Assembly: GCA_963820415.1 (NCBI GenBank)
Contig: CAWFZT010000009.1
Coordinates: forward strand, 364,330 to 428,329
Direction of reading: 5' to 3'
DNA from: CAWFZT01 sp963820415
Lineage (GTDB): Bacteria; Chloroflexota; Anaerolineae; Anaerolineales; Anaerolineaceae
Length of the DNA stretch: 64,000 bases
The first letter of the stretch is position 1. The number at the start of each line of letters is the position of its first letter. Made by a program: the position numbers and the translations under genes. The notes below the pieces were generated by a model. It was given only the letters and a program-made list of their open reading frames with translations. It had not been told where the DNA came from and made no database searches. Below, in pieces: positions 16,608 through 26,100 of the stretch.

Positions 16608-17229
16608 TTACATAGGGGTGTTTCGGATCGAGCTGTGACAGTCGGTCTCTCAACCGCCGTACCAGGGCATCCATCGCCTGTTCGGAAATCCCTACCGCTT
16701 CTTCCTCACCCCACACAGCAGTGATCAGGTCCTGGCGAGCGACTACCTTACCCTGCTGGTCGTACAGAATCTGCAGTAAGCGGAACTGCGGAGCAGAGAG
16801 CGGTGGCAGGATTTCTTGCTGGCCAATCCACACACGGCGGGAGCGAGCGTCCAGGCGTAACCGGCCGGTGCGGATATTAGCAACTGGTAGCGGCGACTCC
16901 ATAGGCATGGTGGCATCCGAACTGATGAAAACAAAATTCTGTACCAGAGCCACGGCGATGATATCGCCATCCTGCAGGTAGGCCGGTTCAGAAACCAGTT
17001 TGCCGTTGAGATAAGTGCCGTTTTTACTGCCCAGGTCTTCCAGAAGCAGCCCCTTCAGGCTAGAAGTCAGGCGAGCGTGATAGCGGGATACCTGGCGGTC
17101 GGCAATGACCACTCCACAATCTGTATCTCGCCCAATGGTCAGTTCACCATTAATCAACCAGCGCAAACCATTCAACATGCCGGTTTGTCCGATCAAAACA
17201 GGTAAATCCGAGCTGCTGTCGTTTTCCAT
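16561..17229 (-). CDS. FHA domain protein with C-terminal OmpR-type winged helix
   Basis: The ATG at 17229 (MENDSSSDLP) is chosen because AGGGGAG lies 8 bases before it; the frame is open upstream to 17265. The 222-residue protein has an FHA phosphothreonine-binding domain (about residues 25-100: TIGRDTDCGVVIADRQVSRY, DLGSKNGTYLNG) and a trans_reg_C winged helix (about 125-218: SAPQFRLLQILYDQQGKVV, DALVRRLRDRL, ITVRGHGLRL). It is divergently arranged with a Ser/Thr kinase. The pairing suggests a phosphorylation-controlled transcription factor comparable to mycobacterial EmbR but with the domains in reverse order. Confidence 0.9.
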   Translation of the reverse strand: MENDSSSDLPVLIGQTGMLNGLRWLINGELTIGRDTDCGVVIADRQVSRYHARLTSSLKGLLLEDLGSKNGTYLNGKLVSEPAYLQDGDIIAVALVQNFVFISSDATMPMESPLPVANIRTGRLRLDARSRRVWIGQQEILPPLSAPQFRLLQILYDQQGKVVARQDLITAVWGEEEAVGISEQAMDALVRRLRDRLSQLDPKHPYVITVRGHGLRLDNPED

Positions 17230-17433
17230 TTTCTTATCTCCCCTGATGACCGCGGCTGCTATCAAATCCGGAAAACTCGTACATGCCTCTAAAACAAATT
17301 ACGTCCATCGAGGTATAATATATCAGAAAAATGTTTTCTTGTGTGGAGGAAGCTAAGTTTCCGGCAGGTGAAACGCCGAAATTCACCTGAAGGTAAGGAA
17401 ACATAGCTACACGTTTGATAAGGAAGTTGCCTT

Positions 17434-18423
17434 ATGCCAGTTCCTCTGAAACCCGGTGAGGTGCTTCGAAGCCGCTACCGTATCCGCCGCATAATTGGCC
17501 AGGGGGGGATGGGTAGCATTTACCTGGCGGATGATCTCCGTCTTGAAGGTCGCCAATGTGCTTTGAAAGAAGTCGAGCACGACCGCACCTTGCCTGCCCA
17601 GTTGTTAAAAGAAGCGCGCGATCAGTTCTTGCGCGAAGCTACGGTATTGGCGCGACTGGATCACCCGAACTTGCCCAAGGTCTCTGATTTCTTCTCAGTC
17701 GGCAGCCGGGATTACTTGGTGATGGATTTCGTTCCTGGCAAAGACTTGCGCACGTTGATGATCGAGGCGCGCCAGTTAAACTTGTTCCTTCCCGAGGACG
17801 ATGTGCTGAACTGGGCTGGGCAACTCTCAGATGCCTTGATTTATCTCCATGGTCAGGACCCACCCATTCTCCACCGGGATATTAAACCCAGCAACCTCAA
17901 ACTTACCCCGAGTGGCGTTGTCAAGCTGGTTGATTTTGGCCTGGTAAAATTGCTCGCCTCCGGAGAAGTGACTATCACCATCCTGCAAGGCCAGGGTACT
18001 GCGCTGTACACCCCTCTGGAACAGTACGGCGGGGACAGCGGCCATACTGATGGACGCTCCGACATTTATTCTTTTGGGGCCACCCTCTACCATCTACTAA
18101 CCAATACTGCCCCCATAGACGCCCGAGATCGCTTCCTCCATCCGGATGAGCTGGTGACACCGCGCCAGATCAACCCAGACATCACCCCGCGCACCGAGCG
18201 CGCTATTCTGTGGGCGATGAGCCTTCATCCGGATGAACGGCCTGAAAGCGTCGAACGCTTACGCCAGAGCCTGTTAGGGGATACCCCAGTTGTGCCTCGC
18301 CCTGCCAGCAGCTCACGCCCATTGACATTGCGCGATGTTTTCCGCTCATCTCAGGAAAGGGTGTTGCTGGGTGTCGTAGTTGCTTTAACCCTGTTCAGTC
18401 TGTTCTTTACGTTGATGCGCTAG
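17434..18423 (+). CDS. Ser/Thr protein kinase with C-terminal membrane anchor
   Basis: A 329-residue Hanks-type kinase. Visible motifs are the Gly-rich loop IGQGGMGSIYLADD (about 21-34), the Lys in CALKEVEHD, HRDIKPSNLKL of the catalytic loop, DFGLVK and GTALYTPLEQYGG at the end of the activation segment. The kinase domain ends near residue 285 and a single hydrophobic helix (VLLGVVVALTLFSLFF) closes the protein. No PASTA or other sensor domain follows the membrane segment. TATAAT at 17314-17319 may be its -10 box. The 3' end overlaps the convergent GH3 gene by 17 bp. Its neighbour across 204 bp is an FHA-winged-helix protein, a likely substrate. Confidence 0.92.
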   Translation: MPVPLKPGEVLRSRYRIRRIIGQGGMGSIYLADDLRLEGRQCALKEVEHDRTLPAQLLKEARDQFLREATVLARLDHPNLPKVSDFFSVGSRDYLVMDFVPGKDLRTLMIEARQLNLFLPEDDVLNWAGQLSDALIYLHGQDPPILHRDIKPSNLKLTPSGVVKLVDFGLVKLLASGEVTITILQGQGTALYTPLEQYGGDSGHTDGRSDIYSFGATLYHLLTNTAPIDARDRFLHPDELVTPRQINPDITPRTERAILWAMSLHPDERPESVERLRQSLLGDTPVVPRPASSSRPLTLRDVFRSSQERVLLGVVVALTLFSLFFTLMR

Positions 18424-21292
18424 GTGGTTTTCCCGCGGTCTGAGGATGAGAGTGCTTTCCTGTGCGCTGTTTCCATAACCAGCCCAGGCCCCATCCAGTG
18501 AGGATGCCCACCAGGGATACAATCATCACCCCATATACGCCAGCCTTTTCGTAATAAGCACTGCTTCCCGGCATCTTGACCGCCAGGTAAGTATATGCCA
18601 CCAGCCCTCCAGTCAGGGAGGATAAACCCCAGCGCACTCCCCAGCGGAGCGAGAACCTCTTGCGGCCGAAGTAGAATACTATCGCCGCGCCTGCCCAGCT
18701 TACCAGCACCGCCAGCAGCCAGTCCCCCATCCCGGGTACAGGTGGGGGTGGGAGCGGCGGTATCGGGGTGGGTGTCATGGTTACGGTAGGCGTCGCCGAA
18801 GGGGTTGCAGTAGCTGTAGCTGTCGGGCTGAAAGTGGGAGGGGCAATTGCTGTAATGGCGGCTGCTTCACCAGCGGAAACATCCAGGCGAATTAAAGCAG
18901 AAGTCTTGGCCGGATCGCTGGTTACCTGAAACTCGAGCAGTCCGGCGCTTTGGATCCTGAACGATGCATGCGCAATGCCTTGGGTCGTGGTGGTATCAAT
19001 TTCCTGGACAGTTCCCCCACCCACCCCGCTTATCGTCTCCATGAACCTCACTACTGTCCCATCCGGCACCTGGTTATGATTTTGGTCGTAGATTTCGCCA
19101 GTACGCAGCGGAAGCGTATCCCCCACCTTGAATTTTGGCACGGCCGTCGGTGTCGCAGTTGGCGAAGGGCCAGGAGTGGGTGAATTATGGGGAGCAACCG
19201 AAGGGGTTGGGGTGGCTATTTCCGGTAAATCCAGGTACAGGGGGATCACCTGGGTAGGATCGGGTGACGTAGCCTGAATCAGGTCATAGCCCAGGCCGGG
19301 AACCGATACCGGTAAAGAACCGGTGGGGTTAATTTCTTGGAATAAGATGCGCGCCGCCATATCTACAAAGGCGGGAATTTTGCTGTACAAGGCGTAATAA
19401 GCGGTCAATTTCGAAACATCTGTCGCATCCAAATAATAAGGGGCGTTGAAAGCAAAGGCGATCACCTTCTTACTACGCAGCAGACTCGATTTCTCGGAAA
19501 GAAAGCGGCGCAGCGCCAATGTGTCAGGCTGGTCAGGCTGGACATTTAGAAAACTGAAGATAATCCAATCGGCCAGGTTAATATCGCCGTCAATAGCCGT
19601 GGTCTTATCTGGAGGGCTGGTATTGAGCCATAAAAGCAGATCGCTGAAAGAATAGGATGATATCTTCGTCTGGTTGACCTGTCCTCCCGCCCGTGGTCCA
19701 TAAAATTTTAATATGGATTTCTGAAGGGCATCGATTGGCAAAGCCGCCTGGTCAGGACATGTGCTGCACTGCTTTCCGGTGCGAACATCGGTGAGGATCA
19801 CAATCCGGTCAGAAAGGCCAGGTGGGCGAGGCAGGATATCCCTCAGTTCCGAAGCGGAGGGACTGAGCAAGGTAGCTGCCTGATGGGCGACATCGATAGA
19901 GACCTGGTCAGATTTGCCAATCTGATCCAGGGCAGTAGTGGGGGTCAGTACAGTTTCAAGGTTGAAAGTTGGATAAAGCCTCAGCTTGAGCTGGAGCAGG
20001 CGCTGGACGGATAAATCCACCCGTTGGGCAAAGGCGGGGTCTTTACGGTATTTCTGGGCAAAGTAATCAAGGGTGCGGGAAATAGTCGTGTAGGAATCGG
20101 GGTCGCCGGTAGCGATAAAATTATTGACGTAGAGCAGGTCATTACCTGCCAGGAATGCATCCAGCGCTACCTGGCGGGCATCAAAAGACTGCCCAGTCGG
20201 GTCGTAAAAATCACGCACTGCCTTGCTGCCCAGGTCGTCACTGACCATCACACCACCATTCCCTCGCCAGGAAGCGAAAGGCGTCAGGCTAAGGATTTGC
20301 TGCAAAGCAGCCGGATCGAAGCTGACCGGCCGTGTCGTGGCGCGAATGTTGCCTTGAAAACCCTGATAACGGATGTGGGACACCAGCAGGCCATCTGTCG
20401 TAGCATCCGCTGTCGGTGCATTTCCGGTCACCGAGAAAAATGGCGCCAGCTCGATCTGCTTGAGCTGCTCAAGTGATTTACGCACAGTAGCAACTTCCTC
20501 TTCCGGCGGACGATCGGAACCACCGCGGCCGGGGAAATGCTTGGCGATTACTGCCAGCCGGTTGCTGCTGCCCTGGTGAACTCCTGTGATATAGGCATCG
20601 CCCATCACCCCTACCCAATAGGGATCACCGCTGAATGTACGCGTGCCCAGATCTTCACCGCCTTCGGTATGCAACACATCCAACACATCCAACGAAGGCC
20701 CCAATAACAGATTGACCCCCAGCGCCGAGAGTTCCTGCCCCAGCACGTTCCCAACTCTCTGCGCCAGGTCTGGCTGCCAGGTGGCGCCTATCGCCATCAA
20801 ATTCGGTAAAGGCGTCAAATTGTTGATTATTTCGTCGTAAGGGTACTCGTCGCCTTCTTGAGAAATGCCGATCAGTAAAGGCACATACTGTGGGATGATG
20901 ACATTCCCGCTGACTGGGTCTTTCACCCCCTTCTGCCCGCCATCCCATACATTCTGTTGGAGCTGATTGGTCAGGCTAAGCGCATCACTGGCAGTGCTGT
21001 CTGGCCCGGTAAAATTATCGTTCGCTGCCTGCAGAACCACCCCACCAACATGTTTATTGATGATTAAATCATAGATGGGCGAAGTATCTGAGACATCGCG
21101 GCCCTTAAACGTGATCAAAAAAAGCTGGCCGACGCGTTCCTCGGGCGTCATCAGATCGAGAATCTCTTTAGCCGTTTGTTCGGACGACTGGCTGGAATAG
21201 GATGCCTGGACACCCGCCGCGGGGAACAGGGCGGTCAGCCAGATCGCCAAGACCAATAGGAGATTCCAGAAAATCCTTACGCTTCGACGCAC
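18407..21292 (-). CDS. Exported glycoside hydrolase family 3 protein (beta-N-acetylhexosaminidase-like), membrane-anchored
   Basis: A 961-residue protein starting at GTG with an N-terminal signal segment (FWNLLLVLAIWLTALFPAAG). A GH3 N-terminal barrel covers about residues 45-400: VGQLFLITFKG, AVIAKHFPGRGGSDRPPEE and GVMVSDDLGSKAVRDF with the nucleophile-type Asp. A GH3 C-like domain follows, then a Thr/Pro-rich linker with TPTATPTAVP repeats, an Ig-like segment, a second Pro/Thr linker and two or three hydrophobic helices at the end. The KHFPG motif matches NagZ-type enzymes, but the His-Asp catalytic dyad loop is altered (GRGGSD instead of GHGDT). It probably hydrolyses cell-wall or environmental amino-sugar polymers at the cell surface. 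Confidence 0.85.
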   Translation of the reverse strand: MRRSVRIFWNLLLVLAIWLTALFPAAGVQASYSSQSSEQTAKEILDLMTPEERVGQLFLITFKGRDVSDTSPIYDLIINKHVGGVVLQAANDNFTGPDSTASDALSLTNQLQQNVWDGGQKGVKDPVSGNVIIPQYVPLLIGISQEGDEYPYDEIINNLTPLPNLMAIGATWQPDLAQRVGNVLGQELSALGVNLLLGPSLDVLDVLHTEGGEDLGTRTFSGDPYWVGVMGDAYITGVHQGSSNRLAVIAKHFPGRGGSDRPPEEEVATVRKSLEQLKQIELAPFFSVTGNAPTADATTDGLLVSHIRYQGFQGNIRATTRPVSFDPAALQQILSLTPFASWRGNGGVMVSDDLGSKAVRDFYDPTGQSFDARQVALDAFLAGNDLLYVNNFIATGDPDSYTTISRTLDYFAQKYRKDPAFAQRVDLSVQRLLQLKLRLYPTFNLETVLTPTTALDQIGKSDQVSIDVAHQAATLLSPSASELRDILPRPPGLSDRIVILTDVRTGKQCSTCPDQAALPIDALQKSILKFYGPRAGGQVNQTKISSYSFSDLLLWLNTSPPDKTTAIDGDINLADWIIFSFLNVQPDQPDTLALRRFLSEKSSLLRSKKVIAFAFNAPYYLDATDVSKLTAYYALYSKIPAFVDMAARILFQEINPTGSLPVSVPGLGYDLIQATSPDPTQVIPLYLDLPEIATPTPSVAPHNSPTPGPSPTATPTAVPKFKVGDTLPLRTGEIYDQNHNQVPDGTVVRFMETISGVGGGTVQEIDTTTTQGIAHASFRIQSAGLLEFQVTSDPAKTSALIRLDVSAGEAAAITAIAPPTFSPTATATATPSATPTVTMTPTPIPPLPPPPVPGMGDWLLAVLVSWAGAAIVFYFGRKRFSLRWGVRWGLSSLTGGLVAYTYLAVKMPGSSAYYEKAGVYGVMIVSLVGILTGWGLGWLWKQRTGKHSHPQTAGKPPSAST

Positions 21293-21380
21293 GGAGACTC
21301 AAAAAACCTTTGGGTGAATTTACCTGATTATACAGGTTAAAGGAAAAACCGGGAGGCTCAAATTTAGCGGTGTAGACCAC

Positions 21381-22136
21381 TCAACCCTGGTTCAAGATGC
21401 GCAAAGCCAGTCGTGGATCGTCGGTAAAGATTCCATGCACGCCCAGTGAAGCCAGGTGGAGCATTTCCTGGGGATCGTCGACGGTCCAAACGTGTACCCG
21501 CCGGTGTAGATGCTTCTGACGGCGCATGAACCGCTCGTTCACATCTTGAAAGTAAGGATGGATAAATGCCGGGCTTACCCAACGGCCTACCAGGCCACGC
21601 GCCAGCCTGCCAGCCCGCCCTTCCAACGCCAGCAGTCCTACCGGCGTTTGGGGGAACAAGCGGCTGACACGCACCAGGTTACGAGCGTGAAAGGAAGAAA
21701 ACATAACCCGGTCTTGTATAGAATACTTGCGTACCAATCCAGCGACCTGCTCGGGTAGTCCGTCTCTGGTCGAAGCATAGTTGGTTAGCTCAATATTGAT
21801 ATAAACCTGCTCGCCAACCGCCTCAAATACTTCTGCCAGGGTAGGAATTCTTTCGCCCTGGTATTGAGCAGAAAAACGATTACTAGCATCCAACTCGCGC
21901 AAATCCGCCAGGGTAAATTGGCGCAGGTCTCCGTGACCATTGGTCGTTCGGTCTACCGTCTGATCGTGGAGTACCACGACCTGCCGGTCGGCAGTCAACT
22001 TTACATCCAGCTCAATCGACGGCGCGCCGTGTTCGATTGCGAGGCGGAAGGCCGCCAAGGTATTTTCAGGCGCCCAGGCTGAAGCGCCACGGTGTGCAAA
22101 TATAACCGGTTGAGGCAGTTTCTCCAACCAACTCAT
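21381..22136 (-). CDS. Glycerophosphodiester phosphodiesterase
   Basis: A 251-residue GDPD-family TIM barrel hydrolysing glycerophosphodiesters to glycerol-3-phosphate and an alcohol. Signature residues are visible: VIFAHRGASAWAPENTL (His-Arg and Glu-Asn), SIELDVKLTADRQVVVLHD (Glu-Asp and catalytic His) and, near the end, VHVWTVDDPQ. The frame extends upstream to 22286, but the start at 22136 is chosen because it overlaps the stop of the ATPase gene as ATGA and begins MSWLEKLPQP directly before the domain. No signal peptide is seen, so it is cytoplasmic. It is the second gene of a two-gene operon. Confidence 0.92.
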   Translation of the reverse strand: MSWLEKLPQPVIFAHRGASAWAPENTLAAFRLAIEHGAPSIELDVKLTADRQVVVLHDQTVDRTTNGHGDLRQFTLADLRELDASNRFSAQYQGERIPTLAEVFEAVGEQVYINIELTNYASTRDGLPEQVAGLVRKYSIQDRVMFSSFHARNLVRVSRLFPQTPVGLLALEGRAGRLARGLVGRWVSPAFIHPYFQDVNERFMRRQKHLHRRVHVWTVDDPQEMLHLASLGVHGIFTDDPRLALRILNQG

Positions 22137-23484
22137 AACTCGACGAAATAAGCCTCGGCTGCCTGGTCGAGTAATTCCCGGGTCATGGCTGGCTCGACCG
22201 AAAGGTAATGGGCGATGTCCAAAAGTTGATCGCAGATATCGCGGGGGTGCGAAGCGCGCATCTTGCGGTTGCGCTTGATATACCATTCCTGCAGCAGGTA
22301 AGCCAGCCCATCGTCGCTGTAAGCCACGCCCTTTTTAGCTGAGACGCTTTTGAAAATTTCGCGATAATCCTCGTAATTGGGATCTGGAATTTCTATCTTG
22401 TGGCGGAGGCGACGTAAAAACGCTTCATCCACCAGATCTTTCGGCGGCAAGTTGGTAGAGAACATAACCAGCACATCGAAGGGTACTTCAATCTTGCGTC
22501 CGGTGTGCAGGGATAGATAATCGATACGGTTTTCCAGGGGGACGATCCAACGGTTGAGCAAATCGCGTGGGCGCACTTGCTGGCGGCCAAAATCATCGAT
22601 CAATAAAATACCCCCGTTGGCCTTTACCTGGAAGGGAGCTTCATAATACTTGTGGACGTCATCAAAAACGAGGTCGAGTCCTGCTAAAGTCAGCTCACCA
22701 CCAACCACGATGAACGGCCGTCGGATTTTGATCCAGCGCGGGTCGCGCCGCGCCCCAGTACGCATTGAGCCAGTACCAGTTGGAGTGGCCTCTTCTTCAG
22801 TAGCCAGTTGGTGGTTGACCGAGTCGTATAATTTAATCACCTGCCCGTCCACGGAGATGGCGTAAGGGATGTACATGCTCTGGGAAAGGATCATGTTGCC
22901 GATCGCCCGTGCCACGCTGGTCTTGCCGTTGCCTGGAGGGCCGTACATGAAGATTGAAGTACCTGAGTTGATTGCGGGCCCCAGCTTATGAAAAGTCTTT
23001 TCTGAAAAGATTAGGCCAGAAATCACCTGCCGCATGACGCGGTTAGTCACCTGCAAACGTCCCCGCGCCTGCCTGCGGCAGGCATCTATATAGGCATTTA
23101 AGGTGATTGGCGCAGCGCCGGCATACTGGCTGCGTTCCAGGGCCTCCGCGCCCTGGCGATGCCAGCGCCGGTAATGGCGTATTGGTAAGCGCCTTCACCC
23201 AGGCCAACCTGGGAAGAGCGCACTTCGACCAGTTTTTCCCGCTTTAGCGCATCCAGGAGCTGATCGACTATCCCGGAAAAAGGCAAAGCGATTTCTTCAG
23301 CAATCTTAAAACCGGTAAGGTATCCCTGGAAATACATTACTTTCAAAACCAGATCTTGCAGCCAGAGTGGATTCAGACCGGTCTCTTCCACCCGGCTGAT
23401 AGGGGGTGGAAGAAAAGGTCCGCTGGAAACTGCAGATGGCACACCGTTGGTGAGAGGCGGGCGAGCAGCAGGTATATTGCTCAT
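22133..23484 (-). CDS. MoxR-like AAA ATPase with N-terminal helical domain (frameshifted)
   Basis: Two frames encode one protein. The first (23484 down to about 23146) gives an N-terminal winged-helix-like region ending in AITGAGIARAR. The second resumes as EALERSQYAGAAP, then the AAA core: YGPPGNGKTSVARA Walker A, GGILLIDDFGRQQ Walker B, MFSTNLPPKDLVDEAFLRRL sensor 1 and arginine finger region. A single missing G in minus-strand CGCGGAGGCC at about 23143-23150 explains the break; restoring it gives about 450 residues. MoxR-type ATPases act as chaperones remodelling partner complexes. The GDPD gene overlaps its stop by 4 bp. A sequencing error is likely because both parts are perfectly kept. 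Confidence 0.82.
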
Positions 23485-23617
23485 TTATCATCTCCTGTCA
23501 ATTACTGATAACTGGCCTTCATTATCTTGGCCGTCAAACTGCGCCTTGTGATCAACTTTCCCGATGTAAGATACCTCCATTAATTATAGCATGTTCATTC
23601 GACTTCCAATGAATTCC

Positions 23618-23646
23618 TTGCAGGAAATGTGCCACCCTAATATAAT
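23618..23646 (+). promoter_or_regulatory. Promoter giving a leaderless glycosyltransferase mRNA
   Basis: TTGCAG (23618-23623), 17-bp spacer, TATAAT (23641-23646). The start codon at 23653 is only 7 bases from the -10 box, so transcription would start at or next to the A of ATG, and no ribosome binding site can fit. Confidence 0.65.
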
Positions 23647-23652
23647 CAGGCC

Positions 23653-24336
23653 ATGAAAATTTCCGTCGTAATGCCAGTTTATAATGAATCCGCCACCATC
23701 CTAGAAATTGTCCAGAGGGTCAAGGATGTCAATTTGGTTGATGAAGTGGTCATCGTTGACGACGGATCCAGGGATGGCACCCGCGAAATCCTGGCTGGTA
23801 TGGACGGTAAGGATGCGACGCGGGTCATCCTGCACCAGTCCAACCAGGGCAAAGGCGCTGCGGTACGCACCGGAATCCAAAATGCCACCGGTGACGTGGT
23901 CATCATTCAGGACGCCGACCTGGAATACGACCCGCGTGATTATCCGGCATTGCTCAAACCGCTGCAAGAAGGCATTGCCGATGTGGTTTACGGCTCGCGC
24001 TTCCTTGGCGGCGCCCGGCGGCCGATCCTGTATTGGAACATGGTCGCTAACAAAATGCTCACTTTCGTCACCAATATCCTTTATAACAATATCTTGAGCG
24101 ATATGGAAACCGGTTACAAGGTATTCCGGCGCTCGGTGGTCAAAGATATCCCGCTGCGCTCACGCCGGTTTGATTTTGAGCCTGAATTTACCGCCAAGAT
24201 TCTCAAGCGCAATATCCGCATTTTCGAAGTCCCAATTACTTTCAACCCGAGAGATTATTCCCAGGGGAAGAAAATCCGTATGAGTGACGCCTTCTGGGCT
24301 TTATGGACGCTGCTTAAATACCGTTTCGTGGATTAG
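23653..24336 (+). CDS. Glycosyltransferase family 2 (dolichol-phosphate-mannose-synthase type)
   Basis: A 227-residue GT-A glycosyltransferase: VVMPVYNESATILEIV, VDDGSRDGTREIL, the QDADLEYDPRDYP acidic motif binding metal and nucleotide sugar, VVYGSRFLGGARRP and DMETGYKVFRRSVV. It is close to polyprenyl-phosphate hexose synthases but lacks membrane helices, so it is probably peripheral at the inner membrane. It stands alone, divergent from the ATPase gene, and appears to be expressed from a leaderless transcript. The acceptor is not known. Confidence 0.9.
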   Translation: MKISVVMPVYNESATILEIVQRVKDVNLVDEVVIVDDGSRDGTREILAGMDGKDATRVILHQSNQGKGAAVRTGIQNATGDVVIIQDADLEYDPRDYPALLKPLQEGIADVVYGSRFLGGARRPILYWNMVANKMLTFVTNILYNNILSDMETGYKVFRRSVVKDIPLRSRRFDFEPEFTAKILKRNIRIFEVPITFNPRDYSQGKKIRMSDAFWALWTLLKYRFVD

Positions 24337-24361
24337 GTTCACCAAAAGCTTTTAGCGTGCC

Positions 24362-26059
24362 TCAAACATTTTCAGCCGGGCGGATGTCGCGCACATTCAA
24401 TTGTAGTGATTCGCGGCCCTGGTAAAGGTTGGTTTCGAAAACGTATAGTAAATCGACCCTGGCGGGCATCTGATCGGCCCAGTGGCCCTGGCGGAAGGCG
24501 ACCGCGTCATAGGTAATATAACCATCCGTGACGCTCATACGCAAATGTTGTCCTTCGTTGCCGATTTTCTTAGGCCATTTCACGCGCAGATCACGCGAAA
24601 CAAACACTGCCTCAGGATTTCCCAGGCCGGTTGGTTCGAGCATATCCAAATCTTTTAGCAAATTGGGACGAAGGTCTCTCAAAGGGATTTGCATATCCAC
24701 CAGAAGCACAGGACGAAGGTCGCGCTCTCCCAACTCGCGTCGGGCGATAGCATGCAAGCAGCCTGACAACTCTTCGAAGTTTTCATTGCGAACAGTGAAA
24801 CCGGCTGCCATAGCATGCCCACCATGCCGTTCCAGCAAAGGCGTACACTCATCCAGAGCATGGGTGATATTGAACTCGGGGATGCTGCGACAGGACGCCC
24901 GGGTAAATTCTTCGCCGCGCGAGCCGACGATGGCGGGACGATAATAAGCATCCGCAAGGCGTGCAGCCACCAGACCAACCACCCCCATGTTAAACCCCGC
25001 ATCCACGGCAATCAGCAGGCTATCATTTTCACTGGCACACGCCAGCTTTTCAGCCTCGACCTGCATTTGTTGGGTCATGCGCTGGCGGTCACGGTTCTGA
25101 TCGTCCAACTTTTGTGCCAGCAGCCCCGACGTGGGTAAGTCGGTCGCGACCAGCAAGTCAAAGGCAGCCAGGGCCGATTCCAATCGCCCAGCGGCATTAA
25201 GACGGGGTCCCAGGCCATAACCGATATCCCGCGCTGAAATTTTTTGAATGGATAACCCGGCTACATTGACCAGCGAAAGCAAGCCTTGCCGCTGCCCAAA
25301 ACGAATATTTTTCAAGCCAGCCCTCACCAGAGAACGGTTTTCGCCTGTCAAAGGAACCACGTCTGCCACTGTCCCGATGGCAACCAGGTCAAGCCAATCC
25401 TCAGAATTTACACCCTCCACCGGACGTTTGGCCAGCATGGCTTCGACGATTTTGAACGCCAGGCCTACCCCAGCCAGGTTCCGTTCGGGGTATGTATTAG
25501 TACTACGCTTCTGGCAGATGACCGCCAGGGCTTCCGGTAAATCTGCCTTTGGCTCGTGGTGATCGCTGATCACCAGGTCCATACCCATCTGCCGGGCATG
25601 ATCAGCCTCACGTGGGGAGCGGATACCGCAATCGACCGTCACCACCAGCCCGATGCCCTGGTCGTGGAGCATGTCCAGCGCATCGTTGTTGACGCCATAT
25701 CCTTCATCAAACCGGTTAGGGATGTAACGGATCACTTTTCCCCCCAGGCGCTGCAGCACTTGCACCAAAAGGGCTGTCGCCGTCACCCCATCCACGTCGT
25801 AATCGCCGTAAACCGCCATCGGCTCTTGATGCTCCAGGGCGTACCAGATGCGATCCACCGCGGCTTCCATATCTGGCAGCAGGTAAGGATCGTACATCGA
25901 ACCCGCCCCGCGCAAATACCAATCGGCGGCTTCCGTATCTTTAATTCCGCGGTTGTACAGCATCTGCTGCATTACCGGCGAGTAACCATCCAACGTTTCT
26001 TCCCCATCGGACGGGATAGCCGCCTGGATCTGCCAACTTTTCTTAATCGGGACCGGCAT
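24362..26059 (-). CDS. recJ: Single-stranded-DNA-specific exonuclease RecJ
   Basis: A 565-residue DHH-family 5'-3' exonuclease used in mismatch and recombinational repair. Motifs appear in order: GDYDVDGVTATALL (motif I), VTVDCGIRS, ISDHHEPKADLPEA (DHH), GTVADVVPLTGENR, then the DHHA1 part with GLGPRLNAAGRLESA and GGHAMAAGFTV. The start at 26059 (MPVPIKKSWQ) is chosen because AGAGG precedes it; the frame is open further to 26146 but that portion is not family-like and overlaps the alr stop. It lies 41 bp after alr on the same strand, probably co-transcribed. Confidence 0.93.
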   Translation of the reverse strand: MPVPIKKSWQIQAAIPSDGEETLDGYSPVMQQMLYNRGIKDTEAADWYLRGAGSMYDPYLLPDMEAAVDRIWYALEHQEPMAVYGDYDVDGVTATALLVQVLQRLGGKVIRYIPNRFDEGYGVNNDALDMLHDQGIGLVVTVDCGIRSPREADHARQMGMDLVISDHHEPKADLPEALAVICQKRSTNTYPERNLAGVGLAFKIVEAMLAKRPVEGVNSEDWLDLVAIGTVADVVPLTGENRSLVRAGLKNIRFGQRQGLLSLVNVAGLSIQKISARDIGYGLGPRLNAAGRLESALAAFDLLVATDLPTSGLLAQKLDDQNRDRQRMTQQMQVEAEKLACASENDSLLIAVDAGFNMGVVGLVAARLADAYYRPAIVGSRGEEFTRASCRSIPEFNITHALDECTPLLERHGGHAMAAGFTVRNENFEELSGCLHAIARRELGERDLRPVLLVDMQIPLRDLRPNLLKDLDMLEPTGLGNPEAVFVSRDLRVKWPKKIGNEGQHLRMSVTDGYITYDAVAFRQGHWADQMPARVDLLYVFETNLYQGRESLQLNVRDIRPAENV

Positions 26060-26100
26060 GGAAATCCTCTTGTTAATCCAAAAATAAACCTGGCGTAGCT

